Assembly: GCF_018991925.1 (NCBI RefSeq)
Contig: NW_024732238.1
Location: forward strand, 8,264,642-8,328,641
Direction of reading: 5' to 3'
DNA length: 64,000 nt
From: Homarus americanus
Taxonomy: Eukaryota; Arthropoda; Malacostraca; Decapoda; Nephropidae
The position numbers and the translations under genes were made by a program. Shown piece by piece: positions 52,037 through 63,248 of the stretch. Numbering within the stretch: the stretch's first letter is position 1; each line of letters starts with the position of its first letter. The notes under the pieces were generated by a model. The model was given only the letters and a program-made list of their open reading frames with translations, was not told the origin of the DNA and did not search any database.

Positions 52037-53475
52037 GTAGTATGTATATTGTGTTGTCAATAGTAAGAGAAATAATTGAGACCCTGCAATTGTGTGTAAA
52101 TGAGGCAGAAGTCAGATCAGCAACCTGGGACTTGGTCACAATTTTTGTGATGCCATATGGCAGCAGGGTCTACCATTAGACAACACATTTTGCTTCCAAT
52201 ATCTTCCCAGGTGGTAGTACCTCCCTGTTTGGTAGCTGCTTAACTTGTTATTCTAAATTAATATTAAATCAATATTTTCTAAAATGTAGGTACAAAAGTT
52301 TAGAGTGAAATTTCAAATCCACTGTAAAAGGACAGTGTAATTTCAGTTTCAAGAAATGCTTTATAAAGTTTTAATTCCATAAATCAGTTGAGCACATTAA
52401 AATCATAATCACTATAAGAATACGTACAGCAACAAGAGCAGAAAAGCCAATCACTAAACTATAGGAATGAACCAAAATATTCGGTCATAATTGTAATATT
52501 TTTCTTTTTAAATATTATGTAATAGAGAAGAATTATCACACAACCATGGATAGAGGTAGACCCTAATAACTGACACATATGTGACTGTGAAAAGTCGTTG
52601 GTTTGTGAATCAACAGTTATTGAAGCAATTAATCCCACAAGAATATAACAAATTTAGGGGATTAGGGACTGGACACCCCAAAAAAACTCCCATCTACCCT
52701 TCATATTTTTCTGTACTGCACACTGTCAGGCAGGAAAATAAAGCAGACATATAAAGCAAGCATAATAAGCCTTAAATAAGCAATGTAAAGCATAAGTTGA
52801 AACTGTTATTTATCTTTGTTGAGGATGGTAGAGACAGTCTAGGGTGGCAAGTTCAAGTCTCTCCCACTCTTTGCTGGTCCATTACCACTCTTTTTATACC
52901 TTATCACATCACATCATGCTGCCCCTCTTGGGGGCAGCACAATAGGAAGTATCACTGGGGGCATTTAGGCATGATTGCGTAACACACGAAGTCGGAAATA
53001 ATGAAAGAAACATGAAGTCGGAGTCACTGTTAAGTGTAAACAAGAGCAGAGAGGTGGAATGGGTCGGAGGCAGTGTCCAGAGCCCTCTCATGCAACTGCT
53101 ACTGCCCGCCAAATTCAGAACTGCCCTGTGCTCCTCCCCCAATTGTCGGATCAATGGGATATCAACAAAACGTGAGGGGTATTTCCCCAATACGGTATGT
53201 AATTGTTGGTAATGCAAAGCAGAGGTTAATGGGGTTTTGCTTTTCAGGGTAAACCTGTACTGAGAGCAATCACATACTGTATGTGATTTATCCAATTTTC
53301 TAAATGAAGGCTTCCCCCCTCCCCCTATGCACACAATGTAATGAAAGAGCCATTTCTGTGCTAAAGTTCCTGAAGTAAATTATGGTTCAATTTAATGGTA
53401 CTGTAAACAGCCAGATATTACCGGTATGTTAAAATTCCTTACAAAATAGTACAGTATTGGTTATTGCTTATACAA
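52037..53475. other. non-coding intronic stretch
   Basis: No exon or complete element recognised. The first 45 bases resemble 2390-2440, part of the degraded DNA element at 1795. Confidence 0.55.
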
Positions 53476-53477
53476 TA

Positions 53478-55560
53478 CAGGTAGTCTTCGACTTACGACC
53501 TACTCGACATACGACCATCCGGACATATGACCGCCTCTGTCGTACCAAAAAGTTTTCAAACTCTGTACGTATTTTCTAGGACCGAAACGTTTCTGTCCCA
53601 TACGCGAGCGTCGTGTGGGCTGGGTCGCCTCGTGGCTACAGCACCCAATCCATAGCGCGCTCAATTGGTGTTTGGCTGTCATTGTTGTCGGTAGTGATCG
53701 CGCCGTGTACTGACAATATTTTCGTTTCTAATTCACTTTAGAATGACTGGAAAGCATAAAAGTGAGAGTTCTGGTGGTGCTCAGAAGAAAAGGAGACAGT
53801 CAATTACAATTGAGATAAAAATGAAGATGATAATGCAATATGAAAATGGAAAAATGGTAGCAACCATTTCACGCGACCTAGGCTTCTCTCACTCAACGAT
53901 ATTGACAATTTTGAAGGACAAGGAACGAATTTGTGAGGTAGTGAAAGGATCAGCACCTATAAAGGGAAAGATAATAAATAAAAAAGACAAGTTCCTATTC
54001 ATGAGATGGCAAGAAGCCTTTTCGAAAGCCTGAAGGAGCAGGCAGGAGATGAGAGCGACCAAACCTTCATAGCAAGTCATGGGTGGTTACAAAGGTTTAA
54101 GAACCGCAACAGTTTGCATAGTGTAAAGGTGAGTGGAGAGGCAGCAAGTGCTGATGTTGGTGCTGCCGAAGCATTTTAGGAGGAGCTAGATCGTGTCATC
54201 GTGGAGGGAAATTATTTGCCTGAGCAAATATTCAATGTGGATAAAACTGGCTTATTCTGGAAGCGCATGCCAGAACGGACATACATCCACAAAGAGGAGA
54301 AAACCATGCCGGGATTCAAGGCATTCATGAACCGAATCACACTTCTGTTGAGGGGGAATGTAGCTGGTTTCAAGCTAAAGCCCTTCATGATATATCATTC
54401 CAAGAACCAAAGGGCTTTTAAACATGTCAGCAAGCACACACTGCCAATGTTTTATTGCAGTAATAAGAAGGCATGGATGACCCTAGCACTGTTTGAGGAT
54501 TGGTTCATGAATTGTTTCATTCCATGAGCCAAGGAGTACTGTCTGCAACACGGGGTTGCGTTCAAGATTTTATTAATTTTAGATAATGCTCCGGGACACC
54601 CACCACACCTGGACGACCTGCACCCTGATGTTAAGGTAGTTTACCTTCCACCTAACACTACCTCAATCATCCAACCTATGGATCAAGGTGTTATTGCTGC
54701 TTTTAAAGCGTATTATTTATGTACGACCTTCACTCAATAGCGCTCAGGCTATTGCTGCTAGTGAAGGTGAGAAAACGCTCAGAGTTTTGGAAGGATTACA
54801 ACATTTTACAATGTACAAAGAACATAGGTGCAGCATGGGATGAGGTTACAGGTCAGTGCATGAATGGAATATGGAAGAAGGTCCTGAAAAGATATGTGAA
54901 CAATTTCAAAGGATTAAATAAAGATGAAGCGATTTCTGAGATTAGTAACAAGACAGTGCAGATGGGTAAACAGCTGGAGTTAGAAATTGATAATGAAGAT
55001 GTTGACCAGTTGGTGGAAAGTGTAGCAGAAGAGCTAAGTAACGAGGATCTTATTGAACTAGATGCACAGAAAATTGCAGAGGAAGAAGAGAGACAAAATG
55101 TAGAAGAACCTGCACCCCCAAAAAGTTTTCAGTGAAACAAATGGCAGAGGCATTTGCTACTATTAATAAGGGGATACATATGTTTGAAGAAATGGATCAA
55201 GATGTTGAGCATTTTGCAAAAGTTGACAGACTGATCCAAGATGCACTTGCTTGCTACAGGGAGACTTACAATGAAAAGAAAAGGCAAACTGTGCAGTCTA
55301 AATTGGACATATGTTTTAAGAAGTCCCCCACTGCTGTCTCCTCATGCCCCACCAGTGCTGCCTCTTCACTCCCTAAAGATGATCCAATACCTTCAACAAG
55401 CAAGTATGTTAGCCTGTCAGAAGAAAGCGACGTTGATGACCCACCCAGCCCTGCCTCCTCCTCTGCTTCATCCAATTAATGTAGTCTCCATGCTTAGTTA
55501 AAAAATTATTGAGGCTCCTTGTGCATTCAGCTGACTACATTAAAGGTAAGTGCACAGTAA
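53478..55560 (+). mobile_element. Tigger element, family D, 3' end missing
   Basis: The left end caggtagtcttcgacttacg follows TA and matches the MITEs at 31571 and 43651. After the transposase stop (55477-55479) the 3' untranslated segment shared with the MITE at 43651 runs to about 55560. It includes a perfect 9-base inverted repeat (aatgtagtc 55478-55486, gactacatt 55533-55541). The right TIR is absent before a poly-C run, so the element is 3'-truncated. Confidence 0.85.
53743..55479 (+). pseudogene. Tigger transposase (TIGD1-like), decayed
   Basis: Resembles the pogo/Tigger DDE transposases from which the TIGD genes derive. The N-terminal helix-turn-helix reads RRQSITIEIKMKMIMQYENG and DLGFSHSTILTILKD (53743-54033). 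After a frame change come the CENP-B-type second domain (ASHGWLQRFKNRNSLHSVKV) and a stop near 54178. The catalytic triad regions follow: FNVDKTGLFWKRMP, LILDNAPGHPPHLDDL and IQPMDQGVIAAFKAYY. An in-frame TGA sits at 54525-54527. A shift near 54720 leads to the C-terminal part (FWKDYNILQCTKNIGAAWDE; CMNGIWKKVLKRYV). The last frame (55132-55479) ends in a Ser/Asp-rich tail. All three catalytic Asp codons remain, but at least three breaks inactivate it. Confidence 0.9.
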
Positions 55561-56239
55561 CACTGTTATCCCCCCCCCCCTCCCCATCGAATCCCCTCTC
55601 TTCTCCCCCACCTTTCCTTCAGAGGCTTGGTCTTTGCATATACCTGTACCTAATATGAATTTCAAAGAGGCTGTGATTCTAAAATGCTTTACATAATTCC
55701 ATCTTTGATAGAAAGCCTGTATCTATACATATGTGTGATATTGAGTGTATTTAAAATTCTACTTAAATAACTAAGTACCACTGTCCCCCTCCCAACTCCC
55801 GCCAATGTTAAATGGTGCGAAAAAATTCAGCCACTATTCAATTAGAATCGAAAGATGACATCACCACAGACACACCCCAATTAGAGGGACAGTTCACGGT
55901 GAGTTTTAGTCAGACTCAGTCACTATAGAGGCAACTCCTCAATTGAAGGTGCTTGATAGCTACTTGGCATGCCCAGGGGATGGAATGGAGTTACTGAGGT
56001 CTTTCTCGACATTATGCGACTTATCTCTCCAGCTTCACACTACACTACCTGCATTTGCTGCTTGTAAGTGTCTGTTTAGTCATGTTGGGCTTATTATTTA
56101 TTATTTAATTAATTTATTACACCCCAGGGGGTGCCAAGTCTAGTCACATGACCATGCAGTCAGACACTAATACATTTGTACACATGTCTCACAGGACACA
56201 TAATGACTTGTGATATGGAGACAATATTGATTTGATTTA
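55561..56239. other. non-coding intronic stretch
   Basis: Poly-C run at 55571-55582; no gene recognised. Confidence 0.55.
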
Positions 56240-56530
56240 AGGACAATGGGAGTTAGCACCCACCAAAGCATGGGTAGCATACAAGAATTAAATCTAAATT
56301 ATTACGGACAAGTAGGGGGTGACATGTAGTGGTTAGTGACTTGTCCTGTGGTAGGAGATCCCTGACAGTGGGACAGTCAAGGTAATAGTGTTGAAGGGTG
56401 TTAGCATTGGGACAGTTACAGTTTACAGGAAGAGAAATGCAGGTCATCCCCACCTCAGATACTTACCAGATGCGTCTATATTCTAACCTAATGCGCAGAG
56501 ACAACATTATGTCTGCGAACATAAGTCCAC
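56240..56530 (-). pseudogene. LINE C-terminal Cys-His fragment
   Basis: The minus strand reads LSLRIRLEYRRIW, a stop, then CISLPVNCNCPNANTLQHYY and LDCPTVRDLLPQ. The C-x-C...TLxHYxxDCP arrangement is typical of the C-terminus of jockey/I-like or related LINEs. No RT core remains. Confidence 0.6.
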
Positions 56531-57729
56531 GTCAACGATACTTGTGTGGATAAGGAAGAAAGTGATCATAGTGTTAGATGGATATATTTTCAGCCCGTTC
56601 ACTATCCCTGCGATGGATTGTAGGGAGAAGAGCTGCTCAACGTATTCTCTTTTGGTAGGTCGTACTGGGCTTATATTTAGGCCTAAAAGATCCTGATAGA
56701 ACAGTTATAATTTTGAGAATCAGTTATTGATTCATCTCAACAGAAAGATTTGCAAATAAACATGTGTAATGTTGTGTCTTACTTTTATCTTAAATTTTTA
56801 TTTTTTTTTGCTATGGACTTATTTTAATATTTGAGATAAATTAATAATTTTGTTGTTACTTTTTACTTTCAGTACTTGAGTACTTTATGGATGAGATACT
56901 TTTTTACTTCTACTTAAGTACATTGAACTTTGCCAATGTAACAATACTTTTACTTAAGTAACAAAGTTTGGTACATTTTGCAACTCTGACTGTACATTAA
57001 TAATGAATAACTACAAAATACAAAGTACTGGATCATGTGCACTTAACCTCATGGGTTACACACTAATATAAGATCATGCCTCATCAGTATTATGGTCAAA
57101 TTATTGTCTTGGGTTGGATCAAATTGCATCAATGAATGGATTTTGATTGATTACAGAAATACTACTGTTAATGAAAGGTAACTGTATATTTTCCAGAGTT
57201 ATGAGAATTATATACTAAACTGTAAGAGCAGAATCAGTGTTGTTGTTTTAAGATAGCTCATCTTATACTGCAAACAGCCATTTCAGATCATACTCAGTTT
57301 TCTAACAAAAATAAATTTTGTGGTAGTAAGTGCAAATTCTATTTAGTTTAATATTAGAATACAGTTGTGATGTTACCAACCTTACTACAAGGACTCAATA
57401 CTGGATAAGAAGACCAGAGATGTGTTAGTTAACACCGTATACCCCCACTGGCTGCCAGGCAGGTTTAGATCACAACTATATGACTCTTTTGCCTTATTTA
57501 ATGATGGTTAATTAGCAGGAAAACATTTTAATTTTATGAATTGAGAAATCTAGTAATGAGTGAAAGTACACTATAGGTGTTATTACAGCTCCTCAACATA
57601 GCACAGTATCCAGATATAATAAAGTAGACTATGAAAAAAGGACCTGTATGGTCTCAAAATCTTGGGGTACAGTATTCACAAAATCTCTATTCATGAAAAC
57701 TATTTCAACACATCAATATGAGTTCATAC
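56531..57729. other. non-coding intronic stretch
   Basis: AT-rich with tacttaagta-like motifs near 56880-56960; no exon other than the one starting at 57730. Confidence 0.55.
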
Positions 57730-57817
57730 CTGCCATCTGACACTGCTACATTGTCCACTAACTGAGTTGTTGATGGCACCGTGATTGTGGACGTACTGGC
57801 CAGTCAAAATGCTCGAC
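57730..57817 (-). CDS. GNS: N-acetylglucosamine-6-sulfatase-like, internal exon
   Basis: This 88-base minus-strand exon starts after a tatcctag acceptor with one base completing a split codon, and ends CAG before a gtatga donor. The 29 whole codons read [20 protein letters not shown] then GQCSSVRWQ. The first six residues complete the sulfatase signature C-x-P-S-R-x(2)-I-L-T-G, whose catalytic Cys (converted to formylglycine) would lie in the preceding exon. The rest matches the segment that in GNS directly precedes the part encoded at 42476. Phases agree on both sides. The upstream exon was not found in 57818-64000. One Asn-x-Ser sequon and a Cys are present. Confidence 0.85.
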
Positions 57818-58146
57818 CTAGGATAAGAAAAGTAAGTAGTATATTAGTATGCACAGTGATTTGATATGAACTGCAGTGTGAATCAGTATGGTGGCTAAAG
57901 ATTCACTTCATATAATAACTTGGTAAACTGAGAAAATGAGGAAGTATGCTGTCTCCACCCTTTACTGTCACTTGTATCACCCCCCTTTCTTTGCAGTTTC
58001 TGTATCCTTTTATTCACCCCCAACACATATTGGAAGAGGTTGAAAAATAGCTGATACATAGTTATATTTAGAAATCATTATTATTCAGGGTTATCGTGTG
58101 TGTGTGTCTACACTATCTGGCCCTCTCCCATATTAGAAGTACAGTA
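57818..58146. other. non-coding intronic stretch
   Basis: Nothing recognised; presumably the next upstream GNS intron. A short (TG)n lies at 58096-58108. Confidence 0.5.
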
Positions 58147-58460
58147 CAGTACATCGTCGTATAACGTCGTCCCGCTTAACGTTGTTTCGGTACTACGTCG
58201 CTAAACTTTAGAGACCAAAATTTCGTTTAACATCCCGGTGATCCGATACTACGTCGTTTTGCGTGGTCACGGACTACTTTTTACGGAGCATCACCCGCTC
58301 TTGTCTGGCCGCGCTACACTCTCTTGGCTCGGCGCGCTGCCCTCATTTATGGAACATCACAGCGTCCTCAAGTGACGCCAAGCCAGTCTCTGTTACGACT
58401 TCACATCATTCATGTGTGCGTAAGTGTTTTTGCTCTAAAACTCTACTCTAACCATTCAAA

Positions 58461-60361
58461 ATAGCTTCCAAGCGCCCATCAAGTGCTACTGATGCTAGTG
58501 TAGTGAAGAGCAACGTAAGACCATTGCCCTTGCTACGGAAATGGATGTATTAACCTGATTTGAAAAAGGGGAAAGTGCTGTGGACATAGCAGCTGTGCTT
58601 GGTCTAACCCCCACAACGGTGTGTACTATCCAGAAAAATGCTGACAAGATTAAGGTTAGTGCTGGAAGTGGTACTACTCTCAATGCAACTAAAACAACTC
58701 GTACTATTGAAGTCCTGTGATAGAAAATGTGGAAAAGATGCTGGTAATGTGGATGGAGGACCAGAAAAATGCAATGCCCCTGTGAGCCTTTTGGTTATCC
58801 AGCATAAGGCCAGATCCTTGTTTGACGACATGAAGGAAACAGAGGGTTAAGGATCGAAGGAAGAGACCTTTACAGCCAGCCGAGGATGGTTTCAATGATT
58901 TAAGCGTCGTTATAACTTCCATAACATTAAGATGACCGGTGAAGCTGCCAGTTCAGATACGGTTGCTCCTGAGACATTCCCGACCAGAATTCAAACGGAT
59001 TATCCAGCAAGGAGGCTACTCACCGAGGCAAGTCTTCAAAGTGGATGAGACTGGTCTCTTTTGGAAGAGGATGCCTGAGAGGACCTATATCTCCAAGGAG
59101 GAGAAAAGAGCGCCAGGTTTTAAAGGGGCAAAAGACCGCTTTATTGCTGCTGCTTGGCGCGAACGCTGCTAGCGACTTCAAGCTGAAGCCTATGCTGATT
59201 TGTCGCGCTGCCAACCCCCGGGCCCTGAAAGGTTACTCTAAGGATCACCTTCCTGTCATTTACAAGGCAAACAAGAAGGCATGGATAACCGGCGCCATAT
59301 TTAACCAGTGGTTAAGCATGTATGCCATCCCTGCAATGAAGGAATACCGTGCCAAAGAGAACCTTGACTTCAAAATTCTTCTGACTGTTGACAATGCTCC
59401 AGCTCATCCTCCCAATCTCGACGACTTGCATGACTGTAAAAGTTGTATTCCTGCTTCCCAACATGACAGCACTGATGCAGCCTATGGACCAAGGCGTCAT
59501 CGCCACATTCAAGGCGTATTATTTATGCCGTACCATGGCCCAGCTGCTCAAGGCTACAGACAGAGAAAATAAACCCACGATCTGAGAATATTGGCGTGGC
59601 TTCAACATTCTTCATGCAATTGACAACATTAGCAAGGCATGGAAAGAGGTTTCAGAAAGTTGCCTGAATGGTGTGTGGCGTAAACTGTGGCCCGAGTGCG
59701 TCAACAGTTTTACGGGATTCACGGACTTAGTCCCAGCTGCGAATACGGATATCCTCAGCTTGGCTAGACAGGCAGGCTTTGATGAGCTGGAATCAGAGGA
59801 TTTTGAGGTTGTCCTGGCATCCCATACAGAGGGGCTCACCAATGAAGATCTGCAGCAACTAACAGAACAAAGTCCCGTTGAAAACGACGACGACGAAGAA
59901 AAACCTCAGCGAACGCTAACTTCCAAGAGACTGGCAGAATCGTTCAACATGTTCCAGCAAGCAATGCAAATCCTTATAGCTGACGACCCAAACAGAGAAC
60001 ATAGCTCAAAGGTTCAACGCAGCATTGATGACAGTTTTGGTTGTTACACGGAGATGTATAAGAAGAAGAAAGAAGAGTAGCACCAAGCAGTCAACACTGG
60101 ATTAATTTGTTCGTCACAGGACGGCAGAGGCAGCATCTTCACAACAGCCGACAGACGAGGAACACACAGCAACCGAGGAGGAGCACACAGCAACCGAGGA
60201 GGAGCACACAGCAACCGAGGAGGAGCACACAGCAACCGAGGAGGAGCACACAGCAACTGAGGAGGAGCACACAGCAACCGAGGAGGAGCCAACAACAAAG
60301 GTGGAGGAGCAAATATCAACGGAGGAGGAGCAGGAGGAGGAGGCAGCTGCAGAGTCTCAGT
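58461..60361 (+). pseudogene. Tigger transposase, second family, decayed
   Basis: The expected start reads ATA (58461), then ASKRPSSATDAS. The helix-turn-helix follows in pieces (ALATEMDVLT, stop, FEKGESAVDIAAVLGLTPTT). The first catalytic region is FKVDETGLFWKRMPERTY (frame 58939-59172). After a shift come FKLKPMLICRAANPRALKGY, NKKAWITGAIFNQWLSMYAI and the second Asp (ILLTVDNAPAHPP). After another shift comes the third (LMQPMDQGVIATFKAYY, 59388-59585). The frame 59673-60080 gives the C-terminal part (VWRKLWPECVN region; SFNMFQQAMQILIADDPN; CYTEMYKKKKEE). A further frame carries an acidic tail built from a 21-bp repeat. Numerous stops; inactive. Like TIGD-type proteins but distinct from the element at 53478. 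Confidence 0.88.
60150..60300 (+). repeat. 21-bp minisatellite in the transposase tail
   Basis: About six to seven copies of gaggagcacacagcaaccga plus g. Because 21 is divisible by three, one frame is open throughout and encodes a heptad of EEHTATE type, followed by further acidic residues and a stop near 60361. This looks like an expansion within an acidic C-terminal tail. Confidence 0.85.
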
Positions 60362-60558
60362 GACTCACCACCCTCCTCCTCTCCCGCCCTCCTCCACTCC
60401 CACCCTCCTCCTCCGCTCCCACCCTCCTCCACCACTCCCCCTACCCTCCTCCTCCGCTCTTGTCATCCGCCTCCTCCGCTTCACTACCTACCACACACTT
60501 GCTCTACCACCTCCGCCCATCGGTGAGTATCAATACAAACTTAGTAGCTCTATATATA
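60362..60558. repeat. (CTCC)-rich low-complexity tract
   Basis: Pyrimidine-rich cctcctcc repeats to about 60510, then a short (TA)n at 60550-60560 that received the nested Tigger. Confidence 0.8.
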
Positions 60559-61424
60559 TATGTGGGGTATGCTATAACGAACGTAATTGGTTCCAGAACC
60601 TCGTTCGTTATAGCATTCGTTCGTTATAGGATTAATCCGTTCCGGACCCCCAAATACAACCACTTAACACTGAAAAAATTCTGTGGAAAATGTAAAAAAT
60701 GCGGTACTTTATCTTACCTTAGTGTTATTCAGCATGCAGGTACCCCTAAACACTGGCACATCACTATCACTTCCACTGGGAGTCTTGGCTTTAAGGTCCT
60801 CAAACAATTGTTTAGCCTTCTCACAAATTATAGCTTCACTAATGTTACCACCTGCCATTTCTTTCTCCTTTATCCACACTAAGAGTAAATTTTCCATCTC
60901 TTCAATCACATTACACCTTGCTTTGCTAAGTCTAAAGATTCCCTTAGCCACTTGCACAGTTTTTAACTCCTCTTTATTCTTCAAAATCGTACATATAGTC
61001 GATTTAGCCATCCCATGTTCATCACTAAGTTTCGCAATGCTTCTTCCATTCTCACGTTTCTTTATAATTTCTTTCTTAGTTTCAAGGGTTATTAGCTTTC
61101 TCACTCGCTTTGGACGACTCATTGTTACAATTGTATACTTGTATAACAAAATAGTTATACAAATAATGCGAATTTCCACATCAAAAGACGAAATTTCAAC
61201 AATAACAGTGGTGCACTGGCTACACAATGAGACAAAGATGGCGCCTGACGCTCTTGTTGTGGGTCGCGGTACAACAATATTCATGCGCCAGGCGAAATAG
61301 TCCCGTATTCATCCGCGTTCGTTGTAGGAGTTGCGTTCGTTATAGCATTCTCAATTTTATAGGTAAAACCGTTCGTTATAGGAATACTCGTAGTAGGATC
61401 CGTTCGTTATAGCATACCCCACTG
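60559..61424 (-). mobile_element. third Tigger family, DNA-binding-domain-only copy
   Basis: Right end cgttcgttatagcatacccc then actg, followed by TA. Left end gtggggtatgctataacgaa, with its first two bases (expected CA) worn. About 865 bp. Motifs of cgttcgttatag type recur at both ends. It encodes only the N-terminal part of a transposase, on the minus strand. Inserted in a small (TA)n within the second Tigger. Confidence 0.85.
60709..61122 (-). CDS. Tigger-derived CENP-B-like DNA-binding protein, 137 aa
   Basis: From an ATG at 61120-61122 the frame reads MSRPKRVRKLITLETKKEII, KRENGRSIAKLSDEHGMAKS and TICTILKNKEELKTVQVAKG. This is a psq/CENP-B-type helix-turn-helix. NVIEEMENLLLVWIKEKEMA and AIICEKAKQLFEDLKAKTPS follow, which is the start of the second CENP-B helical domain. 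It then stops (60709) after 15-20 residues with no DDE region. The frame stays open upstream to 61284, but the downstream ATG is where homology starts. In transposases this part binds the TIRs. With no nuclease domain, a product could only bind ends, but expression is unknown. It may simply be a recent deletion derivative. Confidence 0.65.
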   Translation of the reverse strand: MSRPKRVRKLITLETKKEIIKKRENGRSIAKLSDEHGMAKSTICTILKNKEELKTVQVAKGIFRLSKARCNVIEEMENLLLVWIKEKEMAGGNISEAIICEKAKQLFEDLKAKTPSGSDSDVPVFRGTCMLNNTKVR

Positions 61425-61426
61425 TA

Positions 61427-61990
61427 TATATATATATATACCCTGTATACTATTTTCTATACAAATGGCTATGATTTTCTGTATATGTATGTCATGGTTT
61501 TAGGTTTTCGTAGTAGTAGTCAGAGTGGATTATATTATATAAAGATGATAATATGTCGTATTTCTTATTTCTTACCGTAGAGTTCGATACCTTCACACTG
61601 GTTACTTACAGGAGATTATGGCGTATCTACGTAGAAGTTCACTCCACCACTCAACATTCCATGATTATACTTGATAAATGATGATTTAATGAATTCCATT
61701 AATTTCCAACATCCATCTAAGTTATTGGTTATACTTTGTCATAACCAATCAGTCATTACCTTTAGTAATAATAAGATAGGATCACAGATACGGGCAGATA
61801 ATTGCACTTACATTTATTTGTCAAGCTTCCATACAATGATTTACAATTTGCATGGATATATGATTCACTCACGTTCACGCTGTAATAAAATTAATCTTCT
61901 AAAAGAGGGAACTTTCAACTTGGGGACACATGTGATTACTCTACTATGGGTATGACTTAACAGAGCCTTAATTCTTCAAGTGATACATTT
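61427..61990. other. non-coding stretch, no gene seen
   Basis: Starts with (TA)n to 61440; otherwise AT-rich sequence with no exon or element recognised. Confidence 0.5.
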
Positions 61991-61994
61991 ACTG

Positions 61995-62460
61995 CCAGCC
62001 TGGATTGCTTTTGTTGCAACCAGGCTTCCACACAAGACTTATTTCCACTGCAATAACAACAAAAAGTACTCTTGGGTTACCACACATAGTCTCGCGCCAC
62101 TGACAGTCACTGTAGACGGTTGTCGCGGCAAGGAGAACTGGTAAGCGTGACTTGAATTAACCATTTAGGTGCAATAGACCAGCCTGGATTGCTTTTGTCG
62201 CAACCAGGCTTCCACACGTGATATTTCCACAGGGATAACAAACCTAAGTTAACACACTTAGTCTCGTGTTGATCACTGTCACTGTAGACGGGTGTCGTGC
62301 AGGAGAACTCTAAGCATGAATTGATTAACCATTTACTGTAGGTTTGAAAGGCCAGCCTGGATTGCTCTTGTTGCAACCAGCATCCACACGTGATATTTCC
62401 ACGGGGATAACAACCTAGGTTAACAGGCTTAATCTCGTGTCGATGACGGTCCACAGGGCG
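61995..62460. repeat. satellite of about 180 bp, three tandem copies
   Basis: Copies start at 61995, 62179 and 62352, each opening ccagcctggattgct and including ccacacgtgatatttccac (degenerate in the first copy) and gataacaa-cctaggttaac. The first two also share cactgtagacgg and ggagaact. Periods are 184 and 173 bases. The minus-strand frame at 62107-62454 is chance. Confidence 0.9.
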
Positions 62461-62825
62461 GAGTGGCGGTGGAGGACTCTATGTGGTGTGGTGTCCCGCT
62501 CCCTTCAGGAGGGAGAGAATGGGAGCGTCTTAACTAACCCATGGCCAAGGGGATACTACTTAAAATGAGGTTTTTGGGTGTGAAGTGATGAACAGTACAA
62601 CATTGTCTACTGCCCCCCCCCCCCAAAGGCTGGCAAACATACCACTAATGGAAAATATATGTCCCAGTTATGCCTCGCCAGGTGCCTTATCTCTAGTAAA
62701 ACAAACTTTCGAGTTGGTTGCGTGGGTAAGCCTAACGCAACCCATGACAATGTAATGTATTTCATGGGGCAAAGGGAGGCTCAGGAACGTAAATCCTGTA
62801 TTTCATCTATTTCTTAAGGGGAAAA
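62461..62825. other. non-coding stretch
   Basis: Includes a poly-C run at about 62611-62622. No gene recognised. Confidence 0.5.
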
Positions 62826-62929
62826 TTGATCCGCTTAACGTTGTTTCGTATAATGTCGCATTTTCAGGAACGTATCCCCAACGTTAAACGAAAACTTACC
62901 GTATAAAGGAATTTTTCAGTATATTAACT

Positions 62930-63200
62930 ACAGGAGGTCCCTGGGTTATGTACGTCCAACTTACGTAAATCCAACGATAAGAATGAGGTCCCATAAATTT
63001 AAACTCTAAATTTACAGTACACCTGACCCTCGCTTTATGCTATGGATGTGTTATGTGACAACAAAGCATAATGGGAACCCAAATACAGTAGAACATCGAT
63101 TTAAAGTGATTTAATTAAAAAAAATTATTTAAAGCAACACCCACAATTAAGGACAATGTACAGGTATTAGTTTAAAGAGAATCTTTCCTATTTTACACGA
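62930..63200. repeat. several worn Tigger-type end fragments
   Basis: tacaggaggtccctgggtta (62930), tacagtacacctgaccctcg (63014) and tacagtagaacatcgattta (63086) each look like left ends of TA-targeting Tigger/MITE elements. None has a matching right end within sight. Confidence 0.45.
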
Positions 63201-63248
63201 GTTCAACCATTAGCTTAAATACCGAAATTATGCTGAATGTCTTGGCTT

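Larger units (their letters stand above)
42477..57729 (-). other. GNS intron, 15.25 kb, filled with mobile elements
   Basis: Bounded by a gt donor at 57728-57729 (cag/gtatga on the minus strand) and an ag acceptor at 42477-42478. The flanking codons join in phase 0 to give a continuous sulfatase sequence. It contains the Gypsy provirus, several Tigger elements and LINE fragments. From 42486 to 43043 there is no gene, only a minus-strand LINE tail at 42628-42690. Confidence 0.85.
58147..62901 (+). mobile_element. second Tigger family, element with nested insertion
   Basis: The left end cagtacatcgtcgtataacg (with gtcgtcccgcttaacgttg) follows TA. A diverged mirror at about 62826-62901 (ccgcttaacgttgtttcgta; cgttaaacgaaaacttaccg) is followed by TA and may be its right end. 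In between lie a decayed transposase, another Tigger (60559-61424) and a small satellite. Whether 61427-62825 belongs to the element or to a further insertion is unclear. Confidence 0.6.
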
